64,000 nucleotides of DNA from Anaerolineaceae bacterium (GTDB lineage: Bacteria > Chloroflexota > Anaerolineae > Anaerolineales > UBA11657), in NCBI GenBank assembly GCA_003569365.1, contig BGOS01000011.1:39189-103188 (forward strand). Reading direction: 5' to 3'. Below, piece by piece: positions 17,827 to 26,640 of the stretch. The translations under genes were made by a program, and so were the position numbers. Positions within the stretch are counted from its first letter, which is position 1. The number at the start of each line of letters is the position of its first letter. Under the pieces are notes generated by a model. The model was not told the DNA's origin, searched no databases, and saw only the letters and a list, made by a program, of their open reading frames with translations.

Positions 17827-18789
17827 TCACTCCCAGCTGGAGAGCTCGTTCAGCTTCTGCAACTCAGCGGCGCTTAGTTGCAGCTCGCATGCGCCCAGAT
17901 TGTCAGCCAGCTGTGCGGCATCGCGTGCACCAATGATCGGCGCCGTAATTTCTTTGCGCGCCAGCTGCCATGCAAGCGCAACTTGCGACTGTGATTTGCC
18001 GTGTGCCTTGCCAGTTTGCTCCAGCTGCGCAAGCAAAGACCAGTTGCGCTCCGTGAAGTATTTCTGCACGCCGCTCGTGCGCGCGCTCTCCGGTTGTTTG
18101 CCGGTGCGCTTGTACTTGCCGGTAAGGAAGCCGCCTGCCAGCGGGCTGTAGGGGATCACGCCCACGCCATGCGTGCTGCACACGCTGGCCAGCTCGCGCT
18201 CGTACTCTGCGCGATTCACCAGCGAGTAGTGTGGCTGCAGGCAGTCATAGCGTGCCAGGCCCAGCTTGTCGCTCGCCCACAATGCACCCATCAACTGCCA
18301 TGCTTTGTAATTAGAGCAGCCCAGGTAGCGCACCTTGCCGCTTCGTACCAGATCCGTGAGAGCACCCAGCGTTTCTTCTTCCGGCGTCTCTGCATCCGGC
18401 CAATGGGTTTGGTACAGGTCGATGTAGTCTGTTTGCAGGCGCTTGAGCGATGCATCGCACGCTGCCATTATGTGTTTGCGTGACAGCCCCTGGCCAAAGG
18501 GGCCGGTGTGCATCTCGCCGCGCACCTTGGTGGCCAGCACCAGCTGCGCGCGGTCAACGCCGCTGCGGCGCAGCCAGTCTCCAATAATTGTTTCGGAGAT
18601 GCCGCCGGGATTATCCGGTGCCCAGTTGGAGTAGATATCCGCCGTGTCAATAAAATTTATGCCGCCAGCAACTGCCGCCGTCAGCACCGCATGCGAATCG
18701 GCTGCGTTCACCGTCCAGCCAAACTGCATTGTGCCAAGGCAAAGCTGCGAAACCTTCAAGCCCGTGCGCCCTAAATTGCGATATTGCAT
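17827..18789 (-). CDS. Aldo/keto reductase
   Basis: A 320-aa NADPH-dependent TIM-barrel oxidoreductase of the AKR superfamily. Start ATG 18789 (MQYRNLGRTGLKVS) follows an AGAGG ribosome binding site. Catalytic D (FIDTADIYSNW), Y in the same segment, K (VLATKVRG) and H (LYQTHWPDAETP) are all present. The C-terminal AAQLADNLGACE region fits NADP binding. The physiological substrate is unknown. It is divergent from rarD across a 165-base promoter region. Confidence 0.92.
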   Translation of the reverse strand: MQYRNLGRTGLKVSQLCLGTMQFGWTVNAADSHAVLTAAVAGGINFIDTADIYSNWAPDNPGGISETIIGDWLRRSGVDRAQLVLATKVRGEMHTGPFGQGLSRKHIMAACDASLKRLQTDYIDLYQTHWPDAETPEEETLGALTDLVRSGKVRYLGCSNYKAWQLMGALWASDKLGLARYDCLQPHYSLVNRAEYERELASVCSTHGVGVIPYSPLAGGFLTGKYKRTGKQPESARTSGVQKYFTERNWSLLAQLEQTGKAHGKSQSQVALAWQLARKEITAPIIGARDAAQLADNLGACELQLSAAELQKLNELSSWE

Positions 18790-18862
18790 GGTGCCTCTGT
18801 GTTGGTTGCTGGTGCGCCAGTTTGGAATTGCAACTGAATGCGCCGCAGGGACAAGGCTTGTG

Positions 18863-18868
18863 ATTATA
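18863..18868 (-). promoter_or_regulatory. -10 element of the aldo/keto reductase gene
   Basis: TATAAT on the minus strand lies about 74 bases upstream of ATG 18789. No convincing -35 is visible. Confidence 0.35.
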
Positions 18869-18890
18869 AAACGGGCTGCGACCGCTGGTT

Positions 18891-18899
18891 TGCTATACT
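18891..18899 (+). promoter_or_regulatory. Extended -10 promoter of rarD
   Basis: TGCTATACT is an extended -10 without a matching -35. It lies 55 bases upstream of ATG 18955, divergent from the aldo/keto reductase promoter. Confidence 0.45.
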
Positions 18900-18954
18900 G
18901 GCTGCATCCGCCCGCAATGGGCGGTTTGCTCGCTCCCAAGGCAACAACCAATTG

Positions 18955-19842
18955 ATGAACCGCGGAACGCTTGCGGCAGCGGGCGCCTATTTATTTTGGG
19001 GCGTGCTGCCTTTGTACTGGCGCCTGCTGGGCAGCGTGCCGGCGCTTGAGATTCTTGCGCATCGCGTGTGGTGGGCGTTGCTGCTGGTTGTGGCGCTGCT
19101 GGCGTACCAGCGCCGCTGGCACTGGCTGCTGCGCGCCGTGCGCAGCCCGCGCATCATGCTCACTTTTTGCGCCACAACTGCGCTGCTGGCTGTCAATTGG
19201 CTCATCTATCTGTGGGCTGTTCAGGCCGGGCATGTGGTGGAGGCCAGCCTGGGTTACTTTATCAACCCGCTGCTGAATGTGGTGCTGGGTGTGATTGTGC
19301 TGCACGAGCGCTTGCGGCGTGGCCAGCTGCTGGCGGTGCTGCTTGCAGCTGGCGGAGTGCTGGCGTTTGCGTGGGCGCTGGGCGCGCCGCCATGGATTGC
19401 GCTTTCACTTGCGCTCACCTTTGGCGCGTACGGCTTGCTGCGCAAGCTGGCGGCACTGGGCTCGCTGGAGGGATTGGCGCTGGAAATGCTGCTGGCGGCC
19501 GGGCCGGCGCTGGTGTATCTGCTGTGGTTGCAGCGCAGTGGCACCGCTGCGTTTGGCAGCGCAACGCTGGCGCAGGACCTGTTGTTGGTGGGCTGCGGGC
19601 TGGTGACGGCGGTGCCGCTGCTTCTGTTTGCCAGCGGGGCCCGGCGCGTATCGCTGGTGACGCTTGGCCTGCTGCAGTACACGGCGCCCACGCTGCAGTT
19701 TCTGCTGGGCGTGTTTGTGTTTGGCGAGGCGCAGAGTCCGCAGCGCCTCGCGGCTTTTGGTTTGATTTGGCTGGCGTTGCTGCTCTACTCGGCTGAGGCA
19801 ATCGGTCAGCAGCGTGCGCAGGCGGGCGCGCCTGCGCTATGA
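18955..19842 (+). CDS. rarD: EamA/RarD family transporter
   Basis: A 295-aa inner-membrane protein of the drug/metabolite transporter superfamily, RarD branch, with about ten hydrophobic helices. Characteristic segments are AYLFWGVLPLYWRLL in helix 1, NWLIYLWAVQAGHVVEASLGYF, NPLLNVVLGVIVLHERL and the late LQYTAPTLQFLLGVFVF. The start is ATG 18955 (MNRGTLAAAGAYLFWG), because the upstream reading is non-homologous and contains the promoter. The substrate is unknown for most RarD proteins. It is followed after 27 bases by the ABC exporter pair. Confidence 0.92.
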   Translation: MNRGTLAAAGAYLFWGVLPLYWRLLGSVPALEILAHRVWWALLLVVALLAYQRRWHWLLRAVRSPRIMLTFCATTALLAVNWLIYLWAVQAGHVVEASLGYFINPLLNVVLGVIVLHERLRRGQLLAVLLAAGGVLAFAWALGAPPWIALSLALTFGAYGLLRKLAALGSLEGLALEMLLAAGPALVYLLWLQRSGTAAFGSATLAQDLLLVGCGLVTAVPLLLFASGARRVSLVTLGLLQYTAPTLQFLLGVFVFGEAQSPQRLAAFGLIWLALLLYSAEAIGQQRAQAGAPAL

Positions 19843-19869
19843 TTCGGGCTGCGCGCAAAAATTAGACCG

Positions 19870-21660
19870 ATGACTGTCAATTCTGAATTTAACATCGCCG
19901 GTTTGTACGCCTATGACCGGCGCAGCACACTGCGCTGGGTGTTCTCGCATGTGTTGCGCTACAAGGGGCTGGCCGGGCTGGGTATGCTGCTGACGGTTGG
20001 CAGCATCGCCGGCTACTCCCTGAGCCCGGTGCTGATTGGCCTTGCCGCGCAGGAGCTGCAGCAGCCGGGCGGCGGGCGGCTGCTGTGGTATGCGCTTGCC
20101 ACCTTGGCCGTGCTGATGAGCGATGGCGTGTGCAATTTGTTTGCGTACTATTGTTTTGAGAACGTGGCCAAGCGCTTTCAAGCTGACGCGCGGCATGAGT
20201 TGTATGCCGCACTGCTGGGCAAGAGCCAGACTTTTCACAGCCGGCAGCGCACGGGCGACATCATGGCGCGCGCCACGGATGACACCGGCCTGCTCAGTGA
20301 AATGCTTGTGCCGGGCGCAAGCCTGATCTACGAGACTGTGCTCTCGATCCTCATTCCATTTCTGTTCATTGGGCTTACCAACTGGCGCCTGCTGCTGGTG
20401 CCGCTGCTCTTCTTGGTGGCCTATGTGTTTGCGGTGCGCGGCTACACCCGCCAGCTGCTGCCGGTGGCCGGGCGCCAGCGCGAGCAATTTGGGCACATGA
20501 ACGCCGCGTTGGAGGAGACCATCAGCGGCATTGAGCTGGTGAAGGCCAGCTCGCGCGAGGACTTCGAGCGCAACAAGTTCCGCGTAAATGCGCGCGCCAT
20601 CCGCGACTCCTTTGTGGAGCAGGGTGCGATTGAGGCGCGCTATCTGCCGCTGCTTTTATTTGGCGCAACGATTGCCCTTACGTTCCTGCACAGCCTGTGG
20701 CTATACCAGAACGGGCAGGCCACGCTGGCAGAAATCATCGGTGTGATGGGGCTGGTGAATGTGCTGCGTTTCCCCACCTACATTTCCATCTTCACGTTCT
20801 CGCTGGTGCAAGCCGGCCTGGCCAGCAGTGCGCGCATTCTCAAGATCATTGATGAAGAAACCGAGCTGGATGAGAACAGCGGTGGGCACACGGCGCCCGT
20901 GCGCGGCGAGCTGGTGTTTGAAAATGTTTCGTTTGGGTTTGCGGACCGGCCGCTGCTGCATGGAGTGTCTTTGCGCGCCGCCGCCGGCCAGACGATTGCG
21001 ATTGTGGGGCAGACGGGCTCCGGTAAAAGCAGCCTGGCGCAGCTTGTGAACCGCACGTATGACGCCAGCGCGGGGCGCGTGCTGGTGGACGGCGTTGACG
21101 TGCGCGACTGGAGCTTGGCTGCGCTGCGCTCACAGATAGGAAAAATTGAGCAGGATATTTTTTTGTTCTCGCGCACCATTGCCGAAAATATTGCGTTCGG
21201 CAAACCGCAGGCGGCGCGCGCAGAAATTGAGGAGGCGGCGCGCGCTGCGCAAGCGCACGACTTCATCTGTGAGCAAAAGGATGGCTACGATACAGTGGTG
21301 GGCGAGCGTGGCGTCACACTCTCCGGCGGGCAGCGCCAGCGCATTGCATTGGCGCGCGCGTTTCTCAGCAATCCGCGCATCCTTATTTTGGATGACGCCA
21401 CTTCGGCAATAGACAGCGCCACCGAGGACGACATTCAGCGCGCGTTGCGGCGTGTGCAACGCGGCCGCACCACTATCTTGATCACGCACCGGCTGGCGCA
21501 AATCCGCTGGGCGGACACGATTGTAGTGCTGGACAAGGGGCGCGTGGTGGCTGCGGGCGGGCATGCCGAACTGCTGCGCAGTTCTGCGCACTACCGGCGC
21601 ATTTTTTCGCGCTTTGATGCGGCGTTGCCGCCCGCCGAGCCGGCGCTGGCTAACGCTTAA
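19870..21660 (+). CDS. ABC exporter subunit with degenerate ATP site (heterodimer partner 1)
   Basis: A 596-aa half-transporter with an N-terminal six-helix exporter domain and a C-terminal nucleotide-binding domain. Walker A GQTGSGKSS starts at G380. The signature is LSGGQRQR. After Walker B the usual catalytic Glu is Asp (D509 in LILDDATS), the mark of the non-catalytic site in heterodimeric exporters such as BmrCD and TM287/288. The H-loop ITHR is kept. Its stop is 4 bases before the partner gene, so the two surely form one transporter. Likely substrates are lipids or hydrophobic compounds, by family only. Confidence 0.93.
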   Translation: MTVNSEFNIAGLYAYDRRSTLRWVFSHVLRYKGLAGLGMLLTVGSIAGYSLSPVLIGLAAQELQQPGGGRLLWYALATLAVLMSDGVCNLFAYYCFENVAKRFQADARHELYAALLGKSQTFHSRQRTGDIMARATDDTGLLSEMLVPGASLIYETVLSILIPFLFIGLTNWRLLLVPLLFLVAYVFAVRGYTRQLLPVAGRQREQFGHMNAALEETISGIELVKASSREDFERNKFRVNARAIRDSFVEQGAIEARYLPLLLFGATIALTFLHSLWLYQNGQATLAEIIGVMGLVNVLRFPTYISIFTFSLVQAGLASSARILKIIDEETELDENSGGHTAPVRGELVFENVSFGFADRPLLHGVSLRAAAGQTIAIVGQTGSGKSSLAQLVNRTYDASAGRVLVDGVDVRDWSLAALRSQIGKIEQDIFLFSRTIAENIAFGKPQAARAEIEEAARAAQAHDFICEQKDGYDTVVGERGVTLSGGQRQRIALARAFLSNPRILILDDATSAIDSATEDDIQRALRRVQRGRTTILITHRLAQIRWADTIVVLDKGRVVAAGGHAELLRSSAHYRRIFSRFDAALPPAEPALANA

Positions 21661-21664
21661 GCAC

Positions 21665-23464
21665 ATGGGTTTTATGCTGGACGGCCTCGACGCTGAGGCC
21701 TACGACCGCACTTACGCTGACCGCGAAGTGGTGGCGCGCGTGCTCGCATATTTCCGGCGCCAGAGATTGCGGGTGCTGCTGGGCGTTGTGTGCATTGTGG
21801 CTTCTGCTGCGGCAGACACGGGCCTGCCAATCTACATCTCGTTTGCGTTGGATGAACTGGCTGCCGGCCGCGCACAGTTGGTTCGGGCGCTGGCGGTGGT
21901 GGGCGGGCTGGGTGTGCTGGGCTGGGGATTGAACTATGCGCGCCGCATGCTCACGGCGCGTGCGGTTGGCGATGTGGTCTTGCAGATGCGCAGCGATGCC
22001 TTCGATGCGGTGCTCGAGCGCGATATGTCGTTCTATGATCAGTTTCAATCCGGCAAGATTGTGAGCCGTGTTACGAGCGACACCCAGGCTTTCTCGCAGG
22101 TGGTGGTACTGGCAATTGATCTGCTCAGCCAGCTGCTGCTGGTGTTTGTGCTCGTGGGTTATTTGTACACGGTCAGTGCGCAATTGGCTTGGATGCTGGT
22201 GGCGCTGGCGCCGTTTGTGATTGCGCTGGCGCTGGGGTTTCGCTATCTCGCACGCGCCACTATCACGCAGTCCCGGCGCGTTGGTGCACAGGTCAGTGCG
22301 CTCATTCAGGAAACTGTCAGCGGCATTGGCGTGGCCAAGACTTTTCGGCAGGAAGGCGCGGTATACGACACCTTTTTGCAGGTCAATGAGCAGTCGTTCC
22401 GCATTAACCGGCGCGCGGGCTATGTGTTTAGCGGCATCTGGCCGCTGCTAAACATGCTGGCTGGCATTGGCACTGCGGCGCTGGTGTACTTTGGCGGGAT
22501 GCGCGTGGTGGGCGGCGTGCTGAGTGCTGGCAGCTGGTATCTGTTTATTCAAGGGCTCGCGCTATTTTGGTTTCCACTTACCAGCATTGCCTCATTTTGG
22601 AGCCAGTTTCAGCTGGGGCTGGCTGCGGCTGAGCGTGTGTTTGCACTGTTGGATGCAGAGCCGCGCGTTGTGCAGCTGGGCGCGCAGCGCCTGGCGCAGC
22701 TGGCTGGCAAAATTGAATTTGATGCGGTGGATTTTGCGTATGCGCCCGGCCAGCCCGTGCTGCAAAAATTTTCGCTGGGCATTGCTGCGGGTGAGACGGT
22801 GGCACTGGTGGGCCACACCGGCTCCGGCAAGTCTTCCATCGCCAAGCTGATTGCGCGCTTCTACGAATTTCAAGGTGGCAGCTTGCGCATTGACGGCCAT
22901 GACATCCGGCAGCTGGACTTGGGCGCGTATCGCGCACAGCTTGGCATTGTGACGCAGTCGCCGTTCTTGTTTGATGGCACGGTGCGCGACAACATTCGCT
23001 ATGGCCGGCCGGAGGCCAGTGCCGAACAGGTGGCGGCTGCTGCGCAACAAGTTGGCGCCGGCGACTGGCTGGTGAGCTTGCCGCAAGGGCTCGACACGCT
23101 GGTTGGCGAACGCGGCAGCGCGCTCTCCATGGGGCAGCGCCAGCTGGTGGCGCTGGCACGCGTGCTGCTGCAGGACCCTTCCATTTTTATTCTGGACGAG
23201 GCCACAGCCAGCGTTGATCCGCTTACTGAAGCGCTCATTCAAGAGGGGCTTGATGCGCTGGTGCGCGGCCGCACATCCATTGTGATTGCGCACCGGCTGT
23301 CCACCATCCGCCATGCAGACCGCATTGTTGTGCTGCGCGCCGGCGAGATCATTGAAACTGGAACGCATGCGCAACTGCTTGAGCGCAACGCGCACTACGC
23401 CGAGCTCTACAACACGTACTTTCGCCACCAGAGCCTGGCGTACATTGATGCGCCGGTGAACTGA
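21665..23464 (+). CDS. ABC exporter subunit with consensus catalytic Glu (heterodimer partner 2)
   Basis: A 599-aa half-transporter. ATG 21665 (MGFMLDGLDAEAYDR) is 4 bases after the partner's stop. The exporter membrane domain precedes Walker A GHTGSGKSS (from G383). Walker B with the catalytic Glu E512 (FILDEATA) and the H-loop IAHR are intact, but the signature is altered to LSMGQ. The altered signature faces the partner's Asp-bearing Walker B across the dimer, and the intact Glu faces the partner's LSGGQ, so the asymmetry is self-consistent. The N-terminal extension before helix 1 is typical of this subunit type. Confidence 0.93.
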   Translation: MGFMLDGLDAEAYDRTYADREVVARVLAYFRRQRLRVLLGVVCIVASAAADTGLPIYISFALDELAAGRAQLVRALAVVGGLGVLGWGLNYARRMLTARAVGDVVLQMRSDAFDAVLERDMSFYDQFQSGKIVSRVTSDTQAFSQVVVLAIDLLSQLLLVFVLVGYLYTVSAQLAWMLVALAPFVIALALGFRYLARATITQSRRVGAQVSALIQETVSGIGVAKTFRQEGAVYDTFLQVNEQSFRINRRAGYVFSGIWPLLNMLAGIGTAALVYFGGMRVVGGVLSAGSWYLFIQGLALFWFPLTSIASFWSQFQLGLAAAERVFALLDAEPRVVQLGAQRLAQLAGKIEFDAVDFAYAPGQPVLQKFSLGIAAGETVALVGHTGSGKSSIAKLIARFYEFQGGSLRIDGHDIRQLDLGAYRAQLGIVTQSPFLFDGTVRDNIRYGRPEASAEQVAAAAQQVGAGDWLVSLPQGLDTLVGERGSALSMGQRQLVALARVLLQDPSIFILDEATASVDPLTEALIQEGLDALVRGRTSIVIAHRLSTIRHADRIVVLRAGEIIETGTHAQLLERNAHYAELYNTYFRHQSLAYIDAPVN

Positions 23465-23477
23465 CGGGAGCTGTGTG

Positions 23478-26400
23478 ATGACCGCCCTGCCTGCGACGCG
23501 CCCGCGCCCCTGGCTGGCGTTGGGCGGGCTGCTTGCATTGCTGCTGCCCGCATGCTGGCCGTATCTGGCGGGGGAACTGCCGCGCACCAATGACACCGAG
23601 GCGCTGGTGTTCCGCGCGTTTGCGCTGCTGCAGTCACTGCGCGCCGGGGACTGGCTGCCACGCTGGGCACCACAGCTTGTGCATGGCTATGGCTATCCGG
23701 TCTTTCATTATTTTCCAAACCTGACTTTCTATCTGCTGGCGGGCGTGCATCTCGTTAGTGGCAGCAGCTTGCTGGCTGCCTATCGGTTGGTGATGTGCGC
23801 AGCAATTGCAGCCGCTGCACTGGGGGCGTGGCAGCTCGGCCGCACGCTGTGGGGCAGTGAGACTGCCGGCTTGCTCGCGGCCGCGGCGTACATTTACTCG
23901 CCATATATTTTGTACACCGCGCATGTGCGCGGCGGCCTGCCGGAAGTGCTGGCATTGGCAGCGCTGCCATGGGCGCTGGAACGCTGGATAGCGGCCGCCA
24001 GCGGCAGCCGCCGGGCGCTGCTTGCGGGCGGCGCACTGTATGCCGCAATGATTCTTTCGCATGGCGGCACTGCGCTGCAAGCTTCAGTTCCATTGGCGCT
24101 TGGCGCAGTTTGGCTGGGGCGCAGTGCCGGGCTTTGGCGCGCCGCGCGCAGCGTTGCGCAGTGCGCGCTACTGGGATTGGCGCTGGCAGCATTCCAGTGG
24201 CTGCCCGCACTTTTGGAGATTGAATACGCACAGGTGCAGCAGGGCTACGGCGCCACCAACATTCGCTATGACCTGAACTTTATCGGCATCACAGATTTGT
24301 TTACCTATCCGCGCCTGCCGCTGAATGGCGATTTGCTGAACCCGCCGGTGCTGCGCCCGCTGGGGTTGATTGCGCTGGGTGCTGCGCTGGCCACGCTGCT
24401 TTGGCGCCGCCGGAATCCTGCGGCGTGGGGCTTGGCTGCGCTGGCCGGCTTGTGTGTGTATCTTGCACTGGCGCAGTCGCGCTGGGTTTGGGATGCGCTG
24501 CCACTGCTGCAGCGCACGCTGTGGCCGTGGCGTTTGCTGGGGCCGGCGGCACTGCTGCTGGCGCTGCTGGCGGCGGGAGTTGAAGCCAGTTCGGCGGGCG
24601 TTAGCCGCTGGCTGGCGCCAGTGTTGCTGCTGGCAATTGCGGCCAGCGCGCTGCCGTTTTTGTTTCCGCCGCGCGCTCCGCTAAGTGCGCCTGCAAGCAG
24701 CGCGCAGCTGGCCAACTCCGAGCTGCCGCCACTGCTGATTGGCACCACCACCACCGCCGAATACCTGCCGCGCTGGGTGACGGCGCTGCCGGACAGCAGC
24801 GCGCAGCGCGTTGCGCTGCAAGACAGCGCCGACCCGGACCGGCTTGAGCGCGCTGCGCTGCCACCGGACGCATCTGTTGTGCACGCCAGCAACGGCTGGC
24901 TGCGCGACGAGTACGAGTTGCAGGCTGTGGCTCCGTTCGAGCTGGTGTTTCGGCAGTTCTACTTTCCCGGCTGGCGCGCGGAGCTGGATGGCCAGCCGCT
25001 GCCAGTGCGCGTGACTGCGCCGCATGGGTTGATGGCAGTGAATGTTCCCGCTGGCAATCACCGCTTGGTGCTGCAGTTTGGCGGCACGACTGTGCGCAGC
25101 GCTGCGGAAGCGCTCAGTGCGGCGGCTTGGCTGTTGTGGCTGTTTCAAGTGGCAGCTGGCTTGCTGGTAGGGCCGGTGCATGCGCCGGCGGCAGTTGCGC
25201 CACCGGCTGCCACCGGGCTGCGCCGCAGTGCTGCCGCTGCTGCTTTGTTTGCAGTTTGTTATGTTGTGCTGATAAATGTAGACACGCCTTTGCGGCGACC
25301 GGGGCTGGCGGCGGGCGGCCAGCCTGCTGGAATGCAGCATGTGCTGCAGGCTGATTTCAGTGGTGAGCTGCTGCTGCATGGCTATGCACTGCGCGGCTTG
25401 CAGCTGGATCTTTACTGGCAGGCGCAGCACAAGCTGGGGGTCAATTACAACTTTAATGTACGCCTGTTGGATGCAGCTGGCATGTTGTGGAACAGCCCGG
25501 AGATCGTGCGGCCCGCGGATTGGCGTTTCATTCCGGGCACGGACTTTTGGCCGCCGGCAAAGTATGTGGTCGACAGCCAGATCCTGCAGCCACTGGCTGG
25601 TTTGCCGCCGGGAGAGTACCAGCTGCAGGTGGTTGCATTCCACAGCGACACGCTGGCGGAGCTGGGCACAGTTGTGCTGGGAAAGTTTGTGCAGTCGGCG
25701 CCGGCCAGTGCGCAGGCAACGACCGCCAGCGGGCTTGCAACATTTGCGGACGCGCGCCTTGAGCTGCGGGCGCTGCAGTTCAGCCGCAATGCGGCCGCGC
25801 CGGGCGAGCCGGTGCGGGTGGACTTGTTGTGGCGGGCGGCCGCGCTGCTGCCCGAACCGCTTGTGGTGCGGCTGGCGCTGATTGGGCCGGGCGCGCAGCG
25901 CGCAGCCGAGTGGCGCATGCCGGTGGGCGTGCTCTATCCGGTGCAGCAATGGCAGCCAGACAACCTTGTGCGTGATGCAAATGCCATAACGCTGCCCGCA
26001 GCGCTGCCGGCTGGTGAGTACCTGTGGGAAGTCGCGCTCGAGTCCGCTGGTGCACCGGATGCAAAATCTTACCGGGCTGCACAGTCGTTTAGAGTGACTG
26101 CTCTGGAGCGGCGGTTTGAGGCGCCGGGGATGCAAACGCAGCTGTACGCGCAGCTGGACGGGCGCGTACTGCTGGCCGGCTTCAGCACGCCGAGTGGCGT
26201 GCAGCCCGCGCGCCAGCCGTTGGAAGTGCGCCTGATTTGGCAGTGCGTGGCACCGCTCGCGCAGCACTACCGCGTGTTCGTGCATCTGTTGAACGCGCAA
26301 GGGCAGATTGTGGCGCAATCAGACGCCGAGCCGGCTGGCTGGACCCGGCCCACCACCGGTTGGCTGCCGGGCGAGTTTATTGTGGACGAGCACCAATTGC

Positions 26401-26540
26401 AGCTGCCGGCCGCATTGCCAGCCGGCAGCTACGCGCTGCAAGCCGGCTTGTACGATGCGGCCAGCGGGCAGCGCCTGAGTGGCAGCAGCAATCCAGCGGG
26501 CATTGTGATGCTGCAGCCGGTGCAGTTGGGTGCGCCATGA
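23478..26540 (+). CDS. Giant membrane protein, PTPS-related GT-C type, with three C-terminal beta modules
   Basis: A 1020-aa protein. ATG 23478 follows a GGGAG ribosome binding site by 7 bases. The first half holds about ten or more membrane helices with an early extracytoplasmic Asp/Glu-containing loop (RTNDTEALVFRAF) and HYFPNLTFYLL, resembling the 6-pyruvoyl-tetrahydropterin-synthase-related/YfhO-like membrane proteins thought to be polyprenyl-sugar glycosyltransferases. From about residue 620 three divergent beta-sandwich-like modules of roughly 110-130 aa follow. Each contains a strand with a Trp (DLYWQA, DLLWRA, RLIWQC) and ends in a PAGxY-type strand. The same module type ends the DUF2723 protein at 39103-42102. 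It is 13 bases after the ABC exporter pair. Confidence 0.8.
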   Translation: MTALPATRPRPWLALGGLLALLLPACWPYLAGELPRTNDTEALVFRAFALLQSLRAGDWLPRWAPQLVHGYGYPVFHYFPNLTFYLLAGVHLVSGSSLLAAYRLVMCAAIAAAALGAWQLGRTLWGSETAGLLAAAAYIYSPYILYTAHVRGGLPEVLALAALPWALERWIAAASGSRRALLAGGALYAAMILSHGGTALQASVPLALGAVWLGRSAGLWRAARSVAQCALLGLALAAFQWLPALLEIEYAQVQQGYGATNIRYDLNFIGITDLFTYPRLPLNGDLLNPPVLRPLGLIALGAALATLLWRRRNPAAWGLAALAGLCVYLALAQSRWVWDALPLLQRTLWPWRLLGPAALLLALLAAGVEASSAGVSRWLAPVLLLAIAASALPFLFPPRAPLSAPASSAQLANSELPPLLIGTTTTAEYLPRWVTALPDSSAQRVALQDSADPDRLERAALPPDASVVHASNGWLRDEYELQAVAPFELVFRQFYFPGWRAELDGQPLPVRVTAPHGLMAVNVPAGNHRLVLQFGGTTVRSAAEALSAAAWLLWLFQVAAGLLVGPVHAPAAVAPPAATGLRRSAAAAALFAVCYVVLINVDTPLRRPGLAAGGQPAGMQHVLQADFSGELLLHGYALRGLQLDLYWQAQHKLGVNYNFNVRLLDAAGMLWNSPEIVRPADWRFIPGTDFWPPAKYVVDSQILQPLAGLPPGEYQLQVVAFHSDTLAELGTVVLGKFVQSAPASAQATTASGLATFADARLELRALQFSRNAAAPGEPVRVDLLWRAAALLPEPLVVRLALIGPGAQRAAEWRMPVGVLYPVQQWQPDNLVRDANAITLPAALPAGEYLWEVALESAGAPDAKSYRAAQSFRVTALERRFEAPGMQTQLYAQLDGRVLLAGFSTPSGVQPARQPLEVRLIWQCVAPLAQHYRVFVHLLNAQGQIVAQSDAEPAGWTRPTTGWLPGEFIVDEHQLQLPAALPAGSYALQAGLYDAASGQRLSGSSNPAGIVMLQPVQLGAP

Positions 26541-26571
26541 AGCAGCTGAGCCAAAGTAAACTATTGTGACC

Positions 26572-26640
26572 ATGCGCAACCAACCCGCCGAAATTATTTT
26601 TGTAAAACGCACACTGCGCACGGATGCGCCGCGCACATGA
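26572..26640 (+). CDS. Possible 22-residue leader peptide upstream of psuG
   Basis: ATG 26572 opens a 22-codon frame (MRNQPAEIIFVKRTLRTDAP and two more residues) whose TGA overlaps the psuG ATG as ATGA. The codon use is not informative at this length. Overlapping stop and start suggest coupling, but chance is possible. Confidence 0.25.
   Translation: MRNQPAEIIFVKRTLRTDAPRT

Noticed and set aside
24681..26318. A 545-codon minus-strand frame opposite the PTPS-related gene
   Set aside because: It is rich in His, Gln and Arg with no domain, and its codon pattern is the mirror of the real gene.
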